Source: Sphingomonas montanisoli (GTDB lineage: Bacteria > Pseudomonadota > Alphaproteobacteria > Sphingomonadales > Sphingomonadaceae). Taken from it: a stretch of 64,000 nucleotides of DNA. Of this stretch, positions 27,176 to 36,860 are shown in pieces. Both the position numbers and the translations under genes were made by a program. The stretch covers positions 744,001 through 808,000 of the forward strand of contig NZ_VTOU01000002.1 in assembly GCF_008274695.1 (NCBI RefSeq), in the 5' to 3' direction. The notes below the pieces were generated by a model. The model saw nothing but the letters and a program-made list of their open reading frames with translations. It searched no databases and was not told where the DNA came from. Within the stretch, counting starts at the first letter, position 1. Each line of letters opens with the position of its first letter.

Positions 27176-29965
27176 TTAGAACTGCACCGCCAGCGGATCG
27201 GCCGCAATCTTGGGCGGCGCGAACTTGGTCAATTCGATCCCGGCGACGGCATTCTTATATTCCTCGGCGCTCGGCGTACGGCCGAGGATGGTCGACAGCA
27301 CCACGACCGGGGTCGATGCGAGCAGCGATTCACCCTTCTTCTCGTTCGTGTCCTCGACGACGCGGCCCTGGAACAGCCGGGTCGAGGTGGCGAGGACGGT
27401 GTCGCCTTTCGCGGCCTTCTCCTGATTGCCCATGCACAGGTTGCAGCCCGGCCGCTCGAGATAGAGGATGTTCTCATATTCGGTGCGGGTCGCGGTCTTC
27501 GGCTTGTCGTCGTCGAACACGAAGCCCGAATATTTCTGCAGGACGTCCCAGTCGCCTTCGGCCTTGAGCTCGTCGATGATGTTGTAGGTCGGCGGGGCGA
27601 CGACCAGGGGTGCCTTGAACTCGACCTTGCCCGTCGTCTGCTCGATATTCTTGAGCATCTGGGCCAGGATCTTCATGTCGCCCTTGTGCACCATGCACGA
27701 TCCGATGAAGCCCAGATCGACCTTCTTCGTGCCGCCATAATAAGAGACCGGGCGGATCGTGTCGTGGGTGTACCGCTTCGAAACGTCCGCATTGTACACG
27801 TCCGGATCGGCGATCATCGGTTCGTCGATCTGATCGAGATCGACGACGACCTCGGCGAAGTAGGTCGCGTTGCTGTCTGGCGTGAGCGCCGGCTTGTCGC
27901 CCATCCGGATCTCGGAGATGCGGGTGTCGGCCTTGGCGATCAGGTTCGCCAGCGTGCCCGCGGCATTGTCCATGCCCTTGTCGATCATGATCTGGATGCG
28001 CGCCTTGGCGATCTCCAGCGAACCGATCAGCGTTTCGTCATCCGAAATGCAGATCGACGCCTTGGCCTTCATCTCGGCCGTCCAGTCGGTGAAGGTGAAC
28101 GCCTGATCGGCCAGCAGCGTGCCGATATGAACTTCGATGATCCGGCCCTGGAAGACGTTTTCGCCGCCGCACTGTTGCAGCATCTGCGCCTGGGTCGCGT
28201 GGACGACGTCGCGGAAGTCCATGTGCGACTGCATCTTGCCCTTGAAGGTGACCTTCACCGACTGCGGGATCGGCATGGTCGCCTCGCCGGTGGCCAGCGC
28301 CAGCGCGACGGTGCCCGAATCCGCGCCGAACGCCACGCCCTTCGACATGCGGGTGTGGCTGTCGCCGCCGATGATGATCGCCCAGTCGTCCACGGTGATG
28401 TCGTTCAGCACCTTGTGGATCACGTCCGTCATCGAATGATAGACGCCCTTGGGGTCGCGCGCGGTGATCAGGCCGAAATTGTTCATGAAGGACATGAGTT
28501 TCGGGATGTTGGCCTGCGCCTTTTTGTCCCACACCGACGCGGTGTGGCAGCCCGACTGATAGGCGCCGTCGACCAGCGGCGAGATGACGGTTGCCGCCAT
28601 CGCCTCAAGCTCCTGCGCGGTCATCAGCCCGGTCGTGTCCTGCGACCCGACGATGTTCACCTTGACGCGCACGTCCGAACCCGCGTGCAGCACCTTGCCC
28701 GGGGTCACGCCCACGGCGTTGCGGTTGAAGATCTTCTCGACCGCGGTCAGGCCGACGCCCTCGACCGTGATCTCCTTGTTCGGCGCATAGACCGGGGTTG
28801 GCTCGATGCCGAGCGTCCGCGCGGCGAAGGTCTGGAGTTTCTTGCCGAAGACGATGGCATAGGAGCTGCCCGCCTTCATGAACTCCATCTTCTGCGGGGT
28901 GAAGGCCGAAGCGACGTCGACCAACTCGACGCCGTTCTCGTCGGTGAGCTTCTTGTTCTTGACGTCGATCTTCAGAACCGTGCCGGTCTCGACCGAGAAC
29001 TTCTCTTCCAGCACCGGATTGCCGTCATTGTTGAGGATCGGCTTGCCGTCCGGGCCGGTCATCTTGGCCCAGTTCTTCAGGTTGATGCCGATACCGCCGG
29101 TCACGTCGACGGTGGTACCGAAGATCGGCGAGATGCCGTTGGTGCCCGCGACGACCGGTGCGTAATTGACGAAGGGAACATAGGGGCTGGACTGCTTCCC
29201 GGTCCACAGCGCCACATTGTTCACGCCCGACATGCGCGACGATCCGACGCCCATCGTGCCCTTTTCGGCGATCATCATCACGCGCTTGTCGGGATGCTGC
29301 TTCTTGAGCGCCACGATCGCCTGCTGGCCTTCGGGCGAGATCATGCACTGGCCGTGCAGTTCGCGGTCCGAACGCGAATGCGCCTGGTTACCCGGCGACA
29401 GAAGATCGGTCGAGATATCACCTTCGCCGGCGATGAACGTCACGACCTTGATCTCGTCCTCGACATCGGGAAGCTTGGTGAAGAATTCGGCCTTCGCATA
29501 GCTTTCGAGAACGTCGGTCGCGACCGCGTTGCCCGCATTATGGGCTTCGCTCAGGCGGTGCATGTCGGCGTCGTAGAGGAAGACCTGGGTCTTGAGCACT
29601 TCGGCTGCCTGTGCGGCCAGCGCGGGGGCGTCGCCCAGCGTGATGTCGAGCAGCACGCCGATCGAGGCGCCACCCTTCATGTGCGACAGCAGTTCTAGCG
29701 CGAAGGCGGGCGTGATCTCGGGCACCGTGATTTCGCCGAGGATGACCTGCTTCAGGAACCCCGCCTTGACGGCCGCGGCGCTCGTCGTGCCGGGCAGCGT
29801 GTTGTAGATAAGGAAGTTGAGCGCACCGGCGCGATGCTCGCTGCCGGTATCCTTGATGAGCGCGATCATTTCATAGACGAGGCCGCCATCATCGATCGGC
29901 TTGGGCGCGAGACCCTGCGTCTTTCTGGTTTCGATTTCGGCCAAATAATCGAGATATGCGCTCAT
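27176..29965 (-). CDS. acnB: Aconitate hydratase B (bifunctional aconitase/2-methylisocitrate dehydratase)
   Basis: This 929-residue TCA-cycle enzyme interconverts citrate and isocitrate with a [4Fe-4S] cluster. Cluster cysteines appear in GSCMVHKGD (about residue 757) and in CNLCMGNQ (CxxC, about 838-841). It is longer than the E. coli enzyme, as in other alphaproteobacterial AcnB. The start at 29965 (MSAYLDY) is chosen by family N-terminus. The 250 bp upstream to the tRNA gene hold no other gene and probably the promoter. Confidence 0.95.
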   Translation of the reverse strand: MSAYLDYLAEIETRKTQGLAPKPIDDGGLVYEMIALIKDTGSEHRAGALNFLIYNTLPGTTSAAAVKAGFLKQVILGEITVPEITPAFALELLSHMKGGASIGVLLDITLGDAPALAAQAAEVLKTQVFLYDADMHRLSEAHNAGNAVATDVLESYAKAEFFTKLPDVEDEIKVVTFIAGEGDISTDLLSPGNQAHSRSDRELHGQCMISPEGQQAIVALKKQHPDKRVMMIAEKGTMGVGSSRMSGVNNVALWTGKQSSPYVPFVNYAPVVAGTNGISPIFGTTVDVTGGIGINLKNWAKMTGPDGKPILNNDGNPVLEEKFSVETGTVLKIDVKNKKLTDENGVELVDVASAFTPQKMEFMKAGSSYAIVFGKKLQTFAARTLGIEPTPVYAPNKEITVEGVGLTAVEKIFNRNAVGVTPGKVLHAGSDVRVKVNIVGSQDTTGLMTAQELEAMAATVISPLVDGAYQSGCHTASVWDKKAQANIPKLMSFMNNFGLITARDPKGVYHSMTDVIHKVLNDITVDDWAIIIGGDSHTRMSKGVAFGADSGTVALALATGEATMPIPQSVKVTFKGKMQSHMDFRDVVHATQAQMLQQCGGENVFQGRIIEVHIGTLLADQAFTFTDWTAEMKAKASICISDDETLIGSLEIAKARIQIMIDKGMDNAAGTLANLIAKADTRISEIRMGDKPALTPDSNATYFAEVVVDLDQIDEPMIADPDVYNADVSKRYTHDTIRPVSYYGGTKKVDLGFIGSCMVHKGDMKILAQMLKNIEQTTGKVEFKAPLVVAPPTYNIIDELKAEGDWDVLQKYSGFVFDDDKPKTATRTEYENILYLERPGCNLCMGNQEKAAKGDTVLATSTRLFQGRVVEDTNEKKGESLLASTPVVVLSTILGRTPSAEEYKNAVAGIELTKFAPPKIAADPLAVQF

Positions 29966-30215
29966 CGTTTTCCCAACCCCTGAAGTGCACGGAGCAGCAG
30001 CGCCAACAACCAGCCTTGTCAACCGGCCCCCGGGCTGAATGGCGCCCGCGTACGCCAAGCGGGACAGACTGGCAAGGTACCGCATCGCGGCAAAAATGGC
30101 ACCTGCGATCGGAAAAGGGAGCCCGATAGTCGGCAGTTACTTCCGCCTTACGACGAAGTGATTTGCGCGACGGCCTCTGCGGAGGGGCGGCATTCAGCAT
30201 CGATTGATGCAATGC

Positions 30216-30307
30216 TGGCGGACACGCCGGGATTCGAACCCGGGGTACCCTATTCAGGGTACGACGGTTTAGCAAACCGTTGGTTTCAGCCACTCACCCA
30301 CGTGTCC
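30216..30307 (-). tRNA. tRNA-Ser (anticodon GCT)
   Basis: Read on the minus strand, this is a 92-base cloverleaf including an encoded CCA. The acceptor stem is GGACACG/CGTGTCC. The anticodon arm is ACGGTTTGCTAAACCGT with anticodon GCT. There is a long serine-type variable arm (GTACCCTGAATAGGGTAC), and the T arm is CCGGGTTCGAATCCCGG. The tRNA decodes AGC/AGU. The flanks 29966-30215 and 30308-30455 show no further genes. Confidence 0.97.
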
Positions 30308-30455
30308 GGGAACGGCAGAGGGGGCGCTATAACCGGGAGAGGGGGCGGGATCAACAGCCCTTCTGACTCGCTGGAAACTCCGCTCGGCGCTCGTTCATTG
30401 CAGCGACAGGCGGAACGCGGATAAGGTCGCCCCCGATCACGGTTGGAGAATGACG

Positions 30456-31196
30456 ATGGGGGCGATGTCGCGGTTCAGGATTGCAGGGATCGCCCTGCTG
30501 TCGGCGCTGGCCCTGCCGCTCGCGCCTGTTGCTGCGCAGGCTGTGAAGACGGTCGATCCCAATGCCGCCGCGCAGGCCGATCTGGCGCCGGTGGAGCAGG
30601 GCGAGCCGGCTGCACCCCCGTCAACCGTCGAAGCTGCGGCGACTGCGGAGGCTGCACCCGCCGTCGCCCCCGCCAGCACGCTGCGCGCTGATGCCGCGCA
30701 GGCCTCCGAAAACGGCACATATGCGCAAGACGATGTCGTCGCCGCCGCCGAGGGCGTGTTCGGCAAGGGTGCCGAAGGGCTCGCCCGGATGATCGAGAAA
30801 GTCCTGAAGGATCAAGGCCGGCCCAACGCCTATATTGCGGGCCGCGAGGTCGGCGGCGCGGTCGTGGTGGGCCTGCGTTATGGTTCGGGCACGTTGTTCC
30901 ACAAGGTCGAGGGGCAGATGCCGGTCTATTGGACCGGACCGTCGCTCGGCTTCGATTTCGGCGCGAACGGCGCCAAAAGCTTCGTGCTGGTCTATAATCT
31001 CTACGACAGCGGAGACCTGTTTCACCGCTTCCCCGCCGCGGAGGGGACAGCCTATGTGATCGGCGGCTTCACCGCGAGCTATCTGCGCCGCGGGGATGTC
31101 GTGCTGATCCCGATCCGGCTGGGCGTCGGCTGGCGGCTCGGCGTCAACGTCGGCTATATGAACATCACTAAGGAATCGAAGTGGCTGCCGTTCTGA
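30456..31196 (+). CDS. eipA: EipA-type envelope integrity protein (DUF1134)
   Basis: This 246-residue protein has a signal peptide (ALPLAPVAAQA) and a Pro/Ala-rich linker. The DUF1134 domain follows (about residues 95-246) with YGSGTLFHKVEGQ and GFDFGANGAKSFVLVYNL. EipA was described in Brucella as a periplasmic envelope-integrity factor, and the family is widespread in alphaproteobacteria. GGAG lies seven bases before the ATG at 30456; ATGs at 30450 and 30465 are also in frame. It is divergent from tRNA-Ser. Confidence 0.88.
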   Translation: MGAMSRFRIAGIALLSALALPLAPVAAQAVKTVDPNAAAQADLAPVEQGEPAAPPSTVEAAATAEAAPAVAPASTLRADAAQASENGTYAQDDVVAAAEGVFGKGAEGLARMIEKVLKDQGRPNAYIAGREVGGAVVVGLRYGSGTLFHKVEGQMPVYWTGPSLGFDFGANGAKSFVLVYNLYDSGDLFHRFPAAEGTAYVIGGFTASYLRRGDVVLIPIRLGVGWRLGVNVGYMNITKESKWLPF

Positions 31197-31322
31197 CGGC
31201 GGCTACTCTCCTACGAGTGGGTATATCGGGCCGCTGAGGCCCGCAAGCGCGAACGCGCGCCCGAGCTTATTGCGAGGAAGCCAAGGGCGGCGGATGCCGC
31301 CCGCCCGGCGTCTGAGGGCTAA

Positions 31323-32090
31323 TCAAACAGCCGCAACCCCGATCACCGAAATCTGTCGCCCATAGCCGCTCTCGCCGCGATGCGTGGCCCGGCGGAAGCT
31401 GAAGAAGCGGTCTTCCTGCGCATAGGTGTCCTCCCCCAGCGCGACGATGCGGCTGAGCCCGGCGATGGCGAGGCGGTGGACGACATAAGCCTCGATGTCG
31501 AACTGGGCGTGGCCCGCGCGGCGGCCTTCGGCGAAGAAGCGTTCGTTGGCCGGATCGTCCTCGCCGAAGCGGCGGACGAAACCGTCGTCGACCTCATAGC
31601 TCGCCCGCGCGATGCACGGGCCGACCGCGGCGACGATGCAGTCGCGCCGCGCGCCGAGTTTCTCCATTGCTTCGATCGTCCGGTCGGTGACGCCCGTGAT
31701 CGCGCCCTTCCAGCCCGCATGCGCCGCGCCGACGATGTTGCGTCCGGGATCGGCGAACAGGACGGGCACGCAGTCGGCGGTGAGGATGCCGATCAGGAAA
31801 TCGGGATTGTCGGTGACGATCGCATCGGCATGCGGGCGGGCATCGTCGGCCCAGGATTCGGCCACCACGCAGTCGGGCGAATGGACCTGGTGGACGGTGA
31901 CGAGCGTGCGCCCTGGTGTCACCGCATCGATCACGCGGCGGCGATTCTCGTGGATCGCGTCGCGATCGTCATCCGATCCAAGTCCTACGTTCAGGCCGGC
32001 GTGTATCCCGGTCGAAACCCCGCCTTCGCGGCCGAGAAAGCCGTGCGGCGTGTGGGCGAGGAGCGGAACGTGGATGGGGCGGGGCTGCAT
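31323..32090 (-). CDS. pgeF: Peptidoglycan editing factor PgeF / YfiH family (polyphenol oxidase fold)
   Basis: This 255-residue protein has the YfiH/DUF152 layout: PHGFLGREGGVS near the N-terminus, HQVHS, DCVPVLFADPG and HAGWKGAITGV. These supply the conserved His/Cys metal-binding residues. Family members act as purine nucleoside or muropeptide-related amidase-like enzymes that keep L-Ser out of peptidoglycan precursors. It lies last in the conserved lgt - NDUFAF7-like - pgeF order. The start at 32090 is chosen by homology; a GTG at 32126 would add 12 residues. Confidence 0.88.
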   Translation of the reverse strand: MQPRPIHVPLLAHTPHGFLGREGGVSTGIHAGLNVGLGSDDDRDAIHENRRRVIDAVTPGRTLVTVHQVHSPDCVVAESWADDARPHADAIVTDNPDFLIGILTADCVPVLFADPGRNIVGAAHAGWKGAITGVTDRTIEAMEKLGARRDCIVAAVGPCIARASYEVDDGFVRRFGEDDPANERFFAEGRRAGHAQFDIEAYVVHRLAIAGLSRIVALGEDTYAQEDRFFSFRRATHRGESGYGRQISVIGVAAV

Positions 32091-32162
32091 GTCTTCACTA
32101 TAGGCGGGCTTGGTTTGCCAGCCCACCTAAATCCTCCCCCGCCAGGGGGCGGATCAAGGAGG

Positions 32163-33209
32163 TCAGAACCCCGCCGGGTTGGGCCATTTCGGCGCGATCA
32201 TCGCGAGCGCGCGGAACAGGGTGCCCATCTCTTCCTCGTTCACCAGCCGGCGATGGGCCATGCCGATATCGTCGATCCGATCGGGGTGGAGCCGGCCGAG
32301 TGCTGCGGCGCGCGCGGCGAGGCCGAGGGTCGAGAGGAAGAACGCCTGGCTCACCGGCCCATGCACCCGCGCGCCACCGGTCTGCGCGGCCTGGCCCAGC
32401 GCGGTGAAATCGACATGCGCGGTCAGATCGTTCGCGCCCGGATTGGCGAACACATCGGCATAAGCATGTGCGTTGAGAGCCTGCAGTGTATCGCCGGCGT
32501 CATAATCCTCGTGCCCATAGTCGATCGCGAGCAGGGCGCCGCCCTGCGCCGATATCCGCCGCGCGAGCCGCTGGGCGATGTCGAGGCCGATCGGCGATGT
32601 CTCGTAGATGCTGCCCGCGACCGCGCCGTGCAGGTGATCGGGCACGCGATCCTCGGTCGGCTCGTCGCCGGGCACCGATCGGAAGCCCTCTTCGTCCAGG
32701 CCCACGCAGCGTTCGCGCCAGCCGCCATAGGTCATGATGTACTGGCGGTACGGGAGCGCGTCGAAGAATTCGTTGGCGATGATGGTCAGCGCCACGTCAT
32801 CGGGCAGGGTGCGGACGTCGTCATGCCAGGTGGCGTGGGGGACGCGTTCGGCCTGCAGCTTGCGCAGCACCGGGCTGGTCTCGACGAAGTGGACCGGCGG
32901 CTCCAGCCCCTGCGATCGCATCGCGCGCAGCGCGTCGGCGGCGAGCGTCCCGCGGCCGGGGCCGAGTTCGACATAGGCGATGTCGGGCTTGCCCGCTCGG
33001 GTCCACAGGTCCGCGATCCATATGCCGATCAGCTCGCCGAACATCTGGCTGATCTCGGGCGAGGTGATGAAATCGCCCTTCACCCCAAAAGGATCGTGCG
33101 ACCCGTAATAGACGCTGTTCGCCGCATCCATATAGTCGGCGACGGGGATCGGTCCGTCGGCGGTGATCCGCGCGATCAGCCGTTCCGCCAGTTCGGCAGG
33201 GCTCTCCAT
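32163..33209 (-). CDS. NDUFAF7/MidA-like SAM-dependent methyltransferase
   Basis: The protein has 348 residues. It contains ITADGPIPVADYMD, YYGSHDPFGVKGDFITSPEISQMFGE and the SAM motif VELGPGRGTL. These are clear marks of the DUF185 family, whose mitochondrial member methylates an arginine of complex I subunit NDUFS2. The bacterial role is not proven. It is downstream of lgt with 35 bp between them, and both are probably on one transcript. Confidence 0.9.
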   Translation of the reverse strand: MESPAELAERLIARITADGPIPVADYMDAANSVYYGSHDPFGVKGDFITSPEISQMFGELIGIWIADLWTRAGKPDIAYVELGPGRGTLAADALRAMRSQGLEPPVHFVETSPVLRKLQAERVPHATWHDDVRTLPDDVALTIIANEFFDALPYRQYIMTYGGWRERCVGLDEEGFRSVPGDEPTEDRVPDHLHGAVAGSIYETSPIGLDIAQRLARRISAQGGALLAIDYGHEDYDAGDTLQALNAHAYADVFANPGANDLTAHVDFTALGQAAQTGGARVHGPVSQAFFLSTLGLAARAAALGRLHPDRIDDIGMAHRRLVNEEEMGTLFRALAMIAPKWPNPAGF

Positions 33210-33244
33210 GCGAAGCGCCTTAGCAGATACAGGTCGCTAAATGG

Positions 33245-34087
33245 TTAATTGGCGACCGAAACGAGCTTCCGCTTGCCCGAGGTGAGGATCAGGTACGCGC
33301 CGCCGACCAGCATCGGCACGGTCAGCGTCTGCCCCATCGTCAGCCCCCAGCTGAGCGTGCCCAGCTGAACGTCGGGTTCGCGCACGAATTCCAGCCCGAA
33401 GCGGATCATGCCATAGCCGAGCAGGAACACACCGCCGAGCATGCCCGGCTTCAGCCGCGCGTCGGTGCGCCAGAACAGGAAGGAGAGGACGCAGAACAGC
33501 ACGATCCCTTCGAGGCCCGCTTCGTAAAGCTGGCTCGGGTGCCGCGGCAGCGCGTCGGGCGCGTCGGGGAAGATCACCGCCCATGGCACGTCGGTCGGCC
33601 GGCCCCACAGCTCGCCGTTTATGAAGTTGGCGATGCGCACGAAGAACAATCCGAACGGCCCGCAGCACGCGACATAATCGCCGAACCGCAGCACGCTCAG
33701 CCCATTCTTCTTCGCGAGGTAAACGATCGCGAGGAAGGTGCCGAACGCGCCGCCGTGGAACGACATGCCGCCCTGCCAGAGCTTGAGCACCTCGATCGGA
33801 TTCTGCAGCAGTTCGGGCTGATAGAACAGAACATAGCCCACGCGCCCGCCCAGCAGGATGCCCAGCGTCGCATAGAAGACGAAATCATCGGCATGTCGCC
33901 GCGCCATCGGCGCATTGGGCTGCGCGATCAGCTTGGTCAGATACCACCAGCCGATCATGATCCCGGCAATATAGCCGAGCGAATACCATCGGATCGCGAC
34001 CGGCCCGATCGACAGCGCGATCGGATCGAGCCCGAGATCGGTAAAACGGATCGCCGAACTCGCGTCGGCCAGAATTTGCAGGATCAA
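33245..34087 (-). CDS. lgt: Prolipoprotein diacylglyceryl transferase
   Basis: This 280-residue, seven-helix inner-membrane enzyme attaches diacylglycerol to lipobox cysteines. The family motifs [13 protein letters not shown] and [14 protein letters not shown] (the Lgt signature) are present. The start is set at TTG 34087, giving [10 protein letters not shown], which fits the usual alphaproteobacterial N-terminus. No ATG exists in the right place, and upstream extension would enter the GFA gene. It heads the lgt operon. Confidence 0.92.
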   Translation of the reverse strand: MILQILADASSAIRFTDLGLDPIALSIGPVAIRWYSLGYIAGIMIGWWYLTKLIAQPNAPMARRHADDFVFYATLGILLGGRVGYVLFYQPELLQNPIEVLKLWQGGMSFHGGAFGTFLAIVYLAKKNGLSVLRFGDYVACCGPFGLFFVRIANFINGELWGRPTDVPWAVIFPDAPDALPRHPSQLYEAGLEGIVLFCVLSFLFWRTDARLKPGMLGGVFLLGYGMIRFGLEFVREPDVQLGTLSWGLTMGQTLTVPMLVGGAYLILTSGKRKLVSVAN

Positions 34088-34188
34088 GAGGGGCGTCCCC
34101 GAGGATATGGTTGGGGAGGGGCATAGCCTCGCAAGGGGGCGGGGGGAAGGGAAGTCGTCGCCCCGGCCTCCGCCGGGGCTACGCACGG

Positions 34189-34539
34189 TTAGAGCTTCGC
34201 CCCGTCGTACTTCTGCAGTTCCAGTGCATCGAGGTCGACGCTCGGCACGCAGCGCAGGTTGATCGCGCGCATTTCGGAGCCGTCGGGGCCTTTGCCGTGG
34301 GCGAAGGGCTGGGTACCGCACGACGTGCAGAAGCGGTGTTCGATGCGGTGTTTATAGAATTCGTAGCTCTTGAGCGTTTCCTCGCTCGACGTCAGCGTGA
34401 ACTGGTCGACGGGCACGAACGTCAGCAGAAAGCCCTTGGCGCGGCAGTGCGAGCAGTTGCAGCTGATCGCCTGCGTCGGTGGCTCCGCGTCGACCGTGAA
34501 CGACACCGCACCGCAATGGCAGCTTCCCGAATAGGCCAT
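34189..34539 (-). CDS. GFA family (Gfa-like, DUF636) zinc protein
   Basis: This 116-residue protein has the cysteine pattern of the glutathione-dependent formaldehyde-activating enzyme fold: [17 protein letters not shown] and [10 protein letters not shown], which hold two zinc ions. True formaldehyde:glutathione chemistry is doubtful for most members. The start at 34539 has GGAGGTG seven bases upstream. It is divergent from the IorB-like gene, with 77 bp between the two starts. Confidence 0.88.
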   Translation of the reverse strand: MAYSGSCHCGAVSFTVDAEPPTQAISCNCSHCRAKGFLLTFVPVDQFTLTSSEETLKSYEFYKHRIEHRFCTSCGTQPFAHGKGPDGSEMRAINLRCVPSVDLDALELQKYDGAKL

Positions 34540-34616
34540 GTCACTGCACCTCCGCGCTTCCTTTGGACGATGCCCCCTCCTATCATGCGCCGATGCACGG
34601 GCAAGCATCCGAGAAA

Positions 34617-36860
34617 ATGGTAACGGAGAGGAAGGGGATCACGCGGCGCAGGCTGCTGATCGGCGGCGGCGTGGCGACGGGGCTCGTCGTCGGCTGGACC
34701 TTGTGGCCGCGCACCTATCGCAGCGACCTGACCGCCGCCCCCGGCGAGACGATCTTTGGCGCGTTCCTCAAGATCGGCGCGGACGGGCGCGTGGTCGTCG
34801 CGGTGCCGCAGGCGGAGATGGGGCAGGGGGTCTACACCTCGCTGCCGCAGATCCTGGCCGACGAGCTGGGCGCCGACTGGCGCACCGTGGGGGTCGAGCC
34901 CGCGCCGGTATCGCCCGTCTACGCGAACAGCTTCATCATCGAAGAGGCGATGGCGGGCAGGGTGCCGAGTTTCCTGGGCGGGGTCGCGCACTGGGCGGCG
35001 CGCGAGATTGCGATGCGCGGAAACCTGATCCTGACGGGCGGCTCCACATCGATCCGCGCGTTCGAAGCGCCGCTGCGCGAGGCGGGGGCGGTTGCCCGCT
35101 CGCTGCTGTGCATGGTCGCGGCGAAGCGGTGGGGGATCGACTGGGCGGCGTGCGACACCAAGGACGGATTCGTCGTGCGCGGCGAGGATCGGCTGCGCTT
35201 TGCCGATCTGGCGGCCGAGGCGGCGGGTATGACGCCGCCCGATCCGGTACCGCTGCGCGAGCCCGCCGAGCGGACGATCGTGGGCACATCGGTGCCGCGG
35301 CTCGATCTGCCGTCGAAGGTCGATGGATCGGCGCGCTTCGGCGCGGACGTGCGCCTGCCGGGGATGCTCTACGCTTCGATCGCGCACGGCCCCTACGGCG
35401 GCAGCAAGCCGGCCAAATATGTGCTGGCCGATGCAGAGGCGACCCCGGGCGTCGCGGGCGTGGTGATCGATCCGCATTTCATAGCGGTGATCGGCATCAA
35501 CTGGTGGGCGGCGGACAGCGGGCTACAGAAGCTCCAGGTCGAATTCGAAACCGCAGGCCCGCGCCCGAACAACATCACGATCGCGCGCGCTCTCAAGGCT
35601 GCGCTCGATGCCACGCTCAATGGGGGTGGCGGGGCGAAGCGGTTCGTCGAACGCGGCGAGATCGAGAGCGCGCTCAGCGGCACGAACGTCGTGACCGCCA
35701 CCTATTCGGTGCCGATGCTCGCCCACGCGCCGATGGAGACGCTGACCGCGACCGCGCGCTTCACCGGCGATCGGCTGGAAGTGTGGGTGCCGACCCAAGC
35801 GGCCGGGCTGTGCCGCGCGGGCGTTGCCAAGACGATGGGAATGGATGAGGGGCTGGTGACGCTGTATCCCACGCTCGTCGGCGGCGGCTTCGGTCGCAAG
35901 GTCGAGATTGATGCGGCGTGCGAAGCGGCGATCATCGCGAAGAAGGCGGGCAAGCCCGTCCAGCTCGTCTATCCTCGGCGCGAGGATATCCACCTCAGCC
36001 GCTTCCGACCGCCTGCGCTCGGCCGATTGCGCGGCCGGATCGGCCCGGGCGGGACGATCGCGGGGTGGGAGGCGACCATCGCCGCGCCTGCGACCCAGGC
36101 TGAGATGATGGGCCGATTGCGCCTGACGGGCGATGCCGATGCCAAGCCCGAAAGCGGCGCGATCGAGGGTGCGACCCCGCCTTATGCGACACCCGCGCTG
36201 GCCGTGAGCCATGCCGCGGCGGCGATCGGGGTGGGGACGGGCGTGTGGCGATCGGTCGCCAACAGCTACACCGCCTTCTTCAACGAAAGCTTCGCCGACG
36301 AACTCGCGCAGCAGGCGGGGCTCGATCCTTTGTCCTTTCGCATGGCGACGCTGTCGGGCGCGCCGCGCCTTGCGCATTGCCTGACGACGGCGACGGCGCT
36401 CGGCGGCTGGCAGGGCGGGCAGCCGGGCGTGGGGCAGGGGATCGCGGTCCACAGCTGCTTCGGAAGCCATGTCGCGATGATGGTCGAGGTCGAGGTGACG
36501 GCGGATCAGGGGGTGAAGGTGCTGAGCGTGAGCGCTGCGGTCGATTGCGGCCATGTGATCCACCCCGATATCGTGCTGCAGCAGATCGAGGGCGGGATCG
36601 TCTTCGGCCTGTCCAACGCCTTCGGATCGCCGGTCGAGTTGAATGAGGGGATGGTGACCGCGCAGAGTTTCGACGCACTGGGGCTGCCGATGTTGACCGA
36701 TACGCCCGAGATACGGGTCGAACTGATCGAGTCCGCGCATCCGGCGGGCGGTGTGGGCGAGATCGCGGTGCCGCCGGTAGCGCCGGCCATTGCCAATGCG
36801 ATCTTCGCGGCGACGGGCAAGCGCCTGCGCAACCTGCCGTTGCGACTGGCCGACGCATGA
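34617..36860 (+). CDS. Molybdopterin-binding xanthine dehydrogenase-family subunit, IorB-like, Tat-exported
   Basis: This is a 747-residue large subunit of an isoquinoline-1-oxidoreductase-type molybdenum hydroxylase. The N-terminus carries a twin-arginine signal (ITRRRLLIGGG). Molybdenum cofactor-binding regions include VPQAEMGQGVYTS, VGGGFGRKVEIDA and the C-terminal HPAGGVGEIAVPP. The [2Fe-2S] partner (IorA) normally sits next to it but is absent here. The start at 34617 has GAG four bases upstream; 34593 and a TTG at 34563 are alternatives. The stop overlaps hemH as ATGA. Confidence 0.87.
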   Translation: MVTERKGITRRRLLIGGGVATGLVVGWTLWPRTYRSDLTAAPGETIFGAFLKIGADGRVVVAVPQAEMGQGVYTSLPQILADELGADWRTVGVEPAPVSPVYANSFIIEEAMAGRVPSFLGGVAHWAAREIAMRGNLILTGGSTSIRAFEAPLREAGAVARSLLCMVAAKRWGIDWAACDTKDGFVVRGEDRLRFADLAAEAAGMTPPDPVPLREPAERTIVGTSVPRLDLPSKVDGSARFGADVRLPGMLYASIAHGPYGGSKPAKYVLADAEATPGVAGVVIDPHFIAVIGINWWAADSGLQKLQVEFETAGPRPNNITIARALKAALDATLNGGGGAKRFVERGEIESALSGTNVVTATYSVPMLAHAPMETLTATARFTGDRLEVWVPTQAAGLCRAGVAKTMGMDEGLVTLYPTLVGGGFGRKVEIDAACEAAIIAKKAGKPVQLVYPRREDIHLSRFRPPALGRLRGRIGPGGTIAGWEATIAAPATQAEMMGRLRLTGDADAKPESGAIEGATPPYATPALAVSHAAAAIGVGTGVWRSVANSYTAFFNESFADELAQQAGLDPLSFRMATLSGAPRLAHCLTTATALGGWQGGQPGVGQGIAVHSCFGSHVAMMVEVEVTADQGVKVLSVSAAVDCGHVIHPDIVLQQIEGGIVFGLSNAFGSPVELNEGMVTAQSFDALGLPMLTDTPEIRVELIESAHPAGGVGEIAVPPVAPAIANAIFAATGKRLRNLPLRLADA

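Noticed and set aside
27686-29698. A 670-codon plus-strand frame opposite acnB
   Set aside because: It is antisense to aconitase B, with biased composition only.
31285-31302. GGGCGGC/GCCGCCC hairpin between eipA and pgeF as a terminator
   Set aside because: The stem is short and there is no T-run on either strand; too weak to annotate.
31380-33248. A 622-codon plus-strand frame opposite pgeF and the NDUFAF7-like gene
   Set aside because: It spans two real genes in antisense, with no motif.
34088-34321. N-terminal extension of lgt to an ATG at 34321
   Set aside because: It would overlap the GFA gene and add an Arg/Pro-rich stretch absent from Lgt; TTG 34087 fits the family better.
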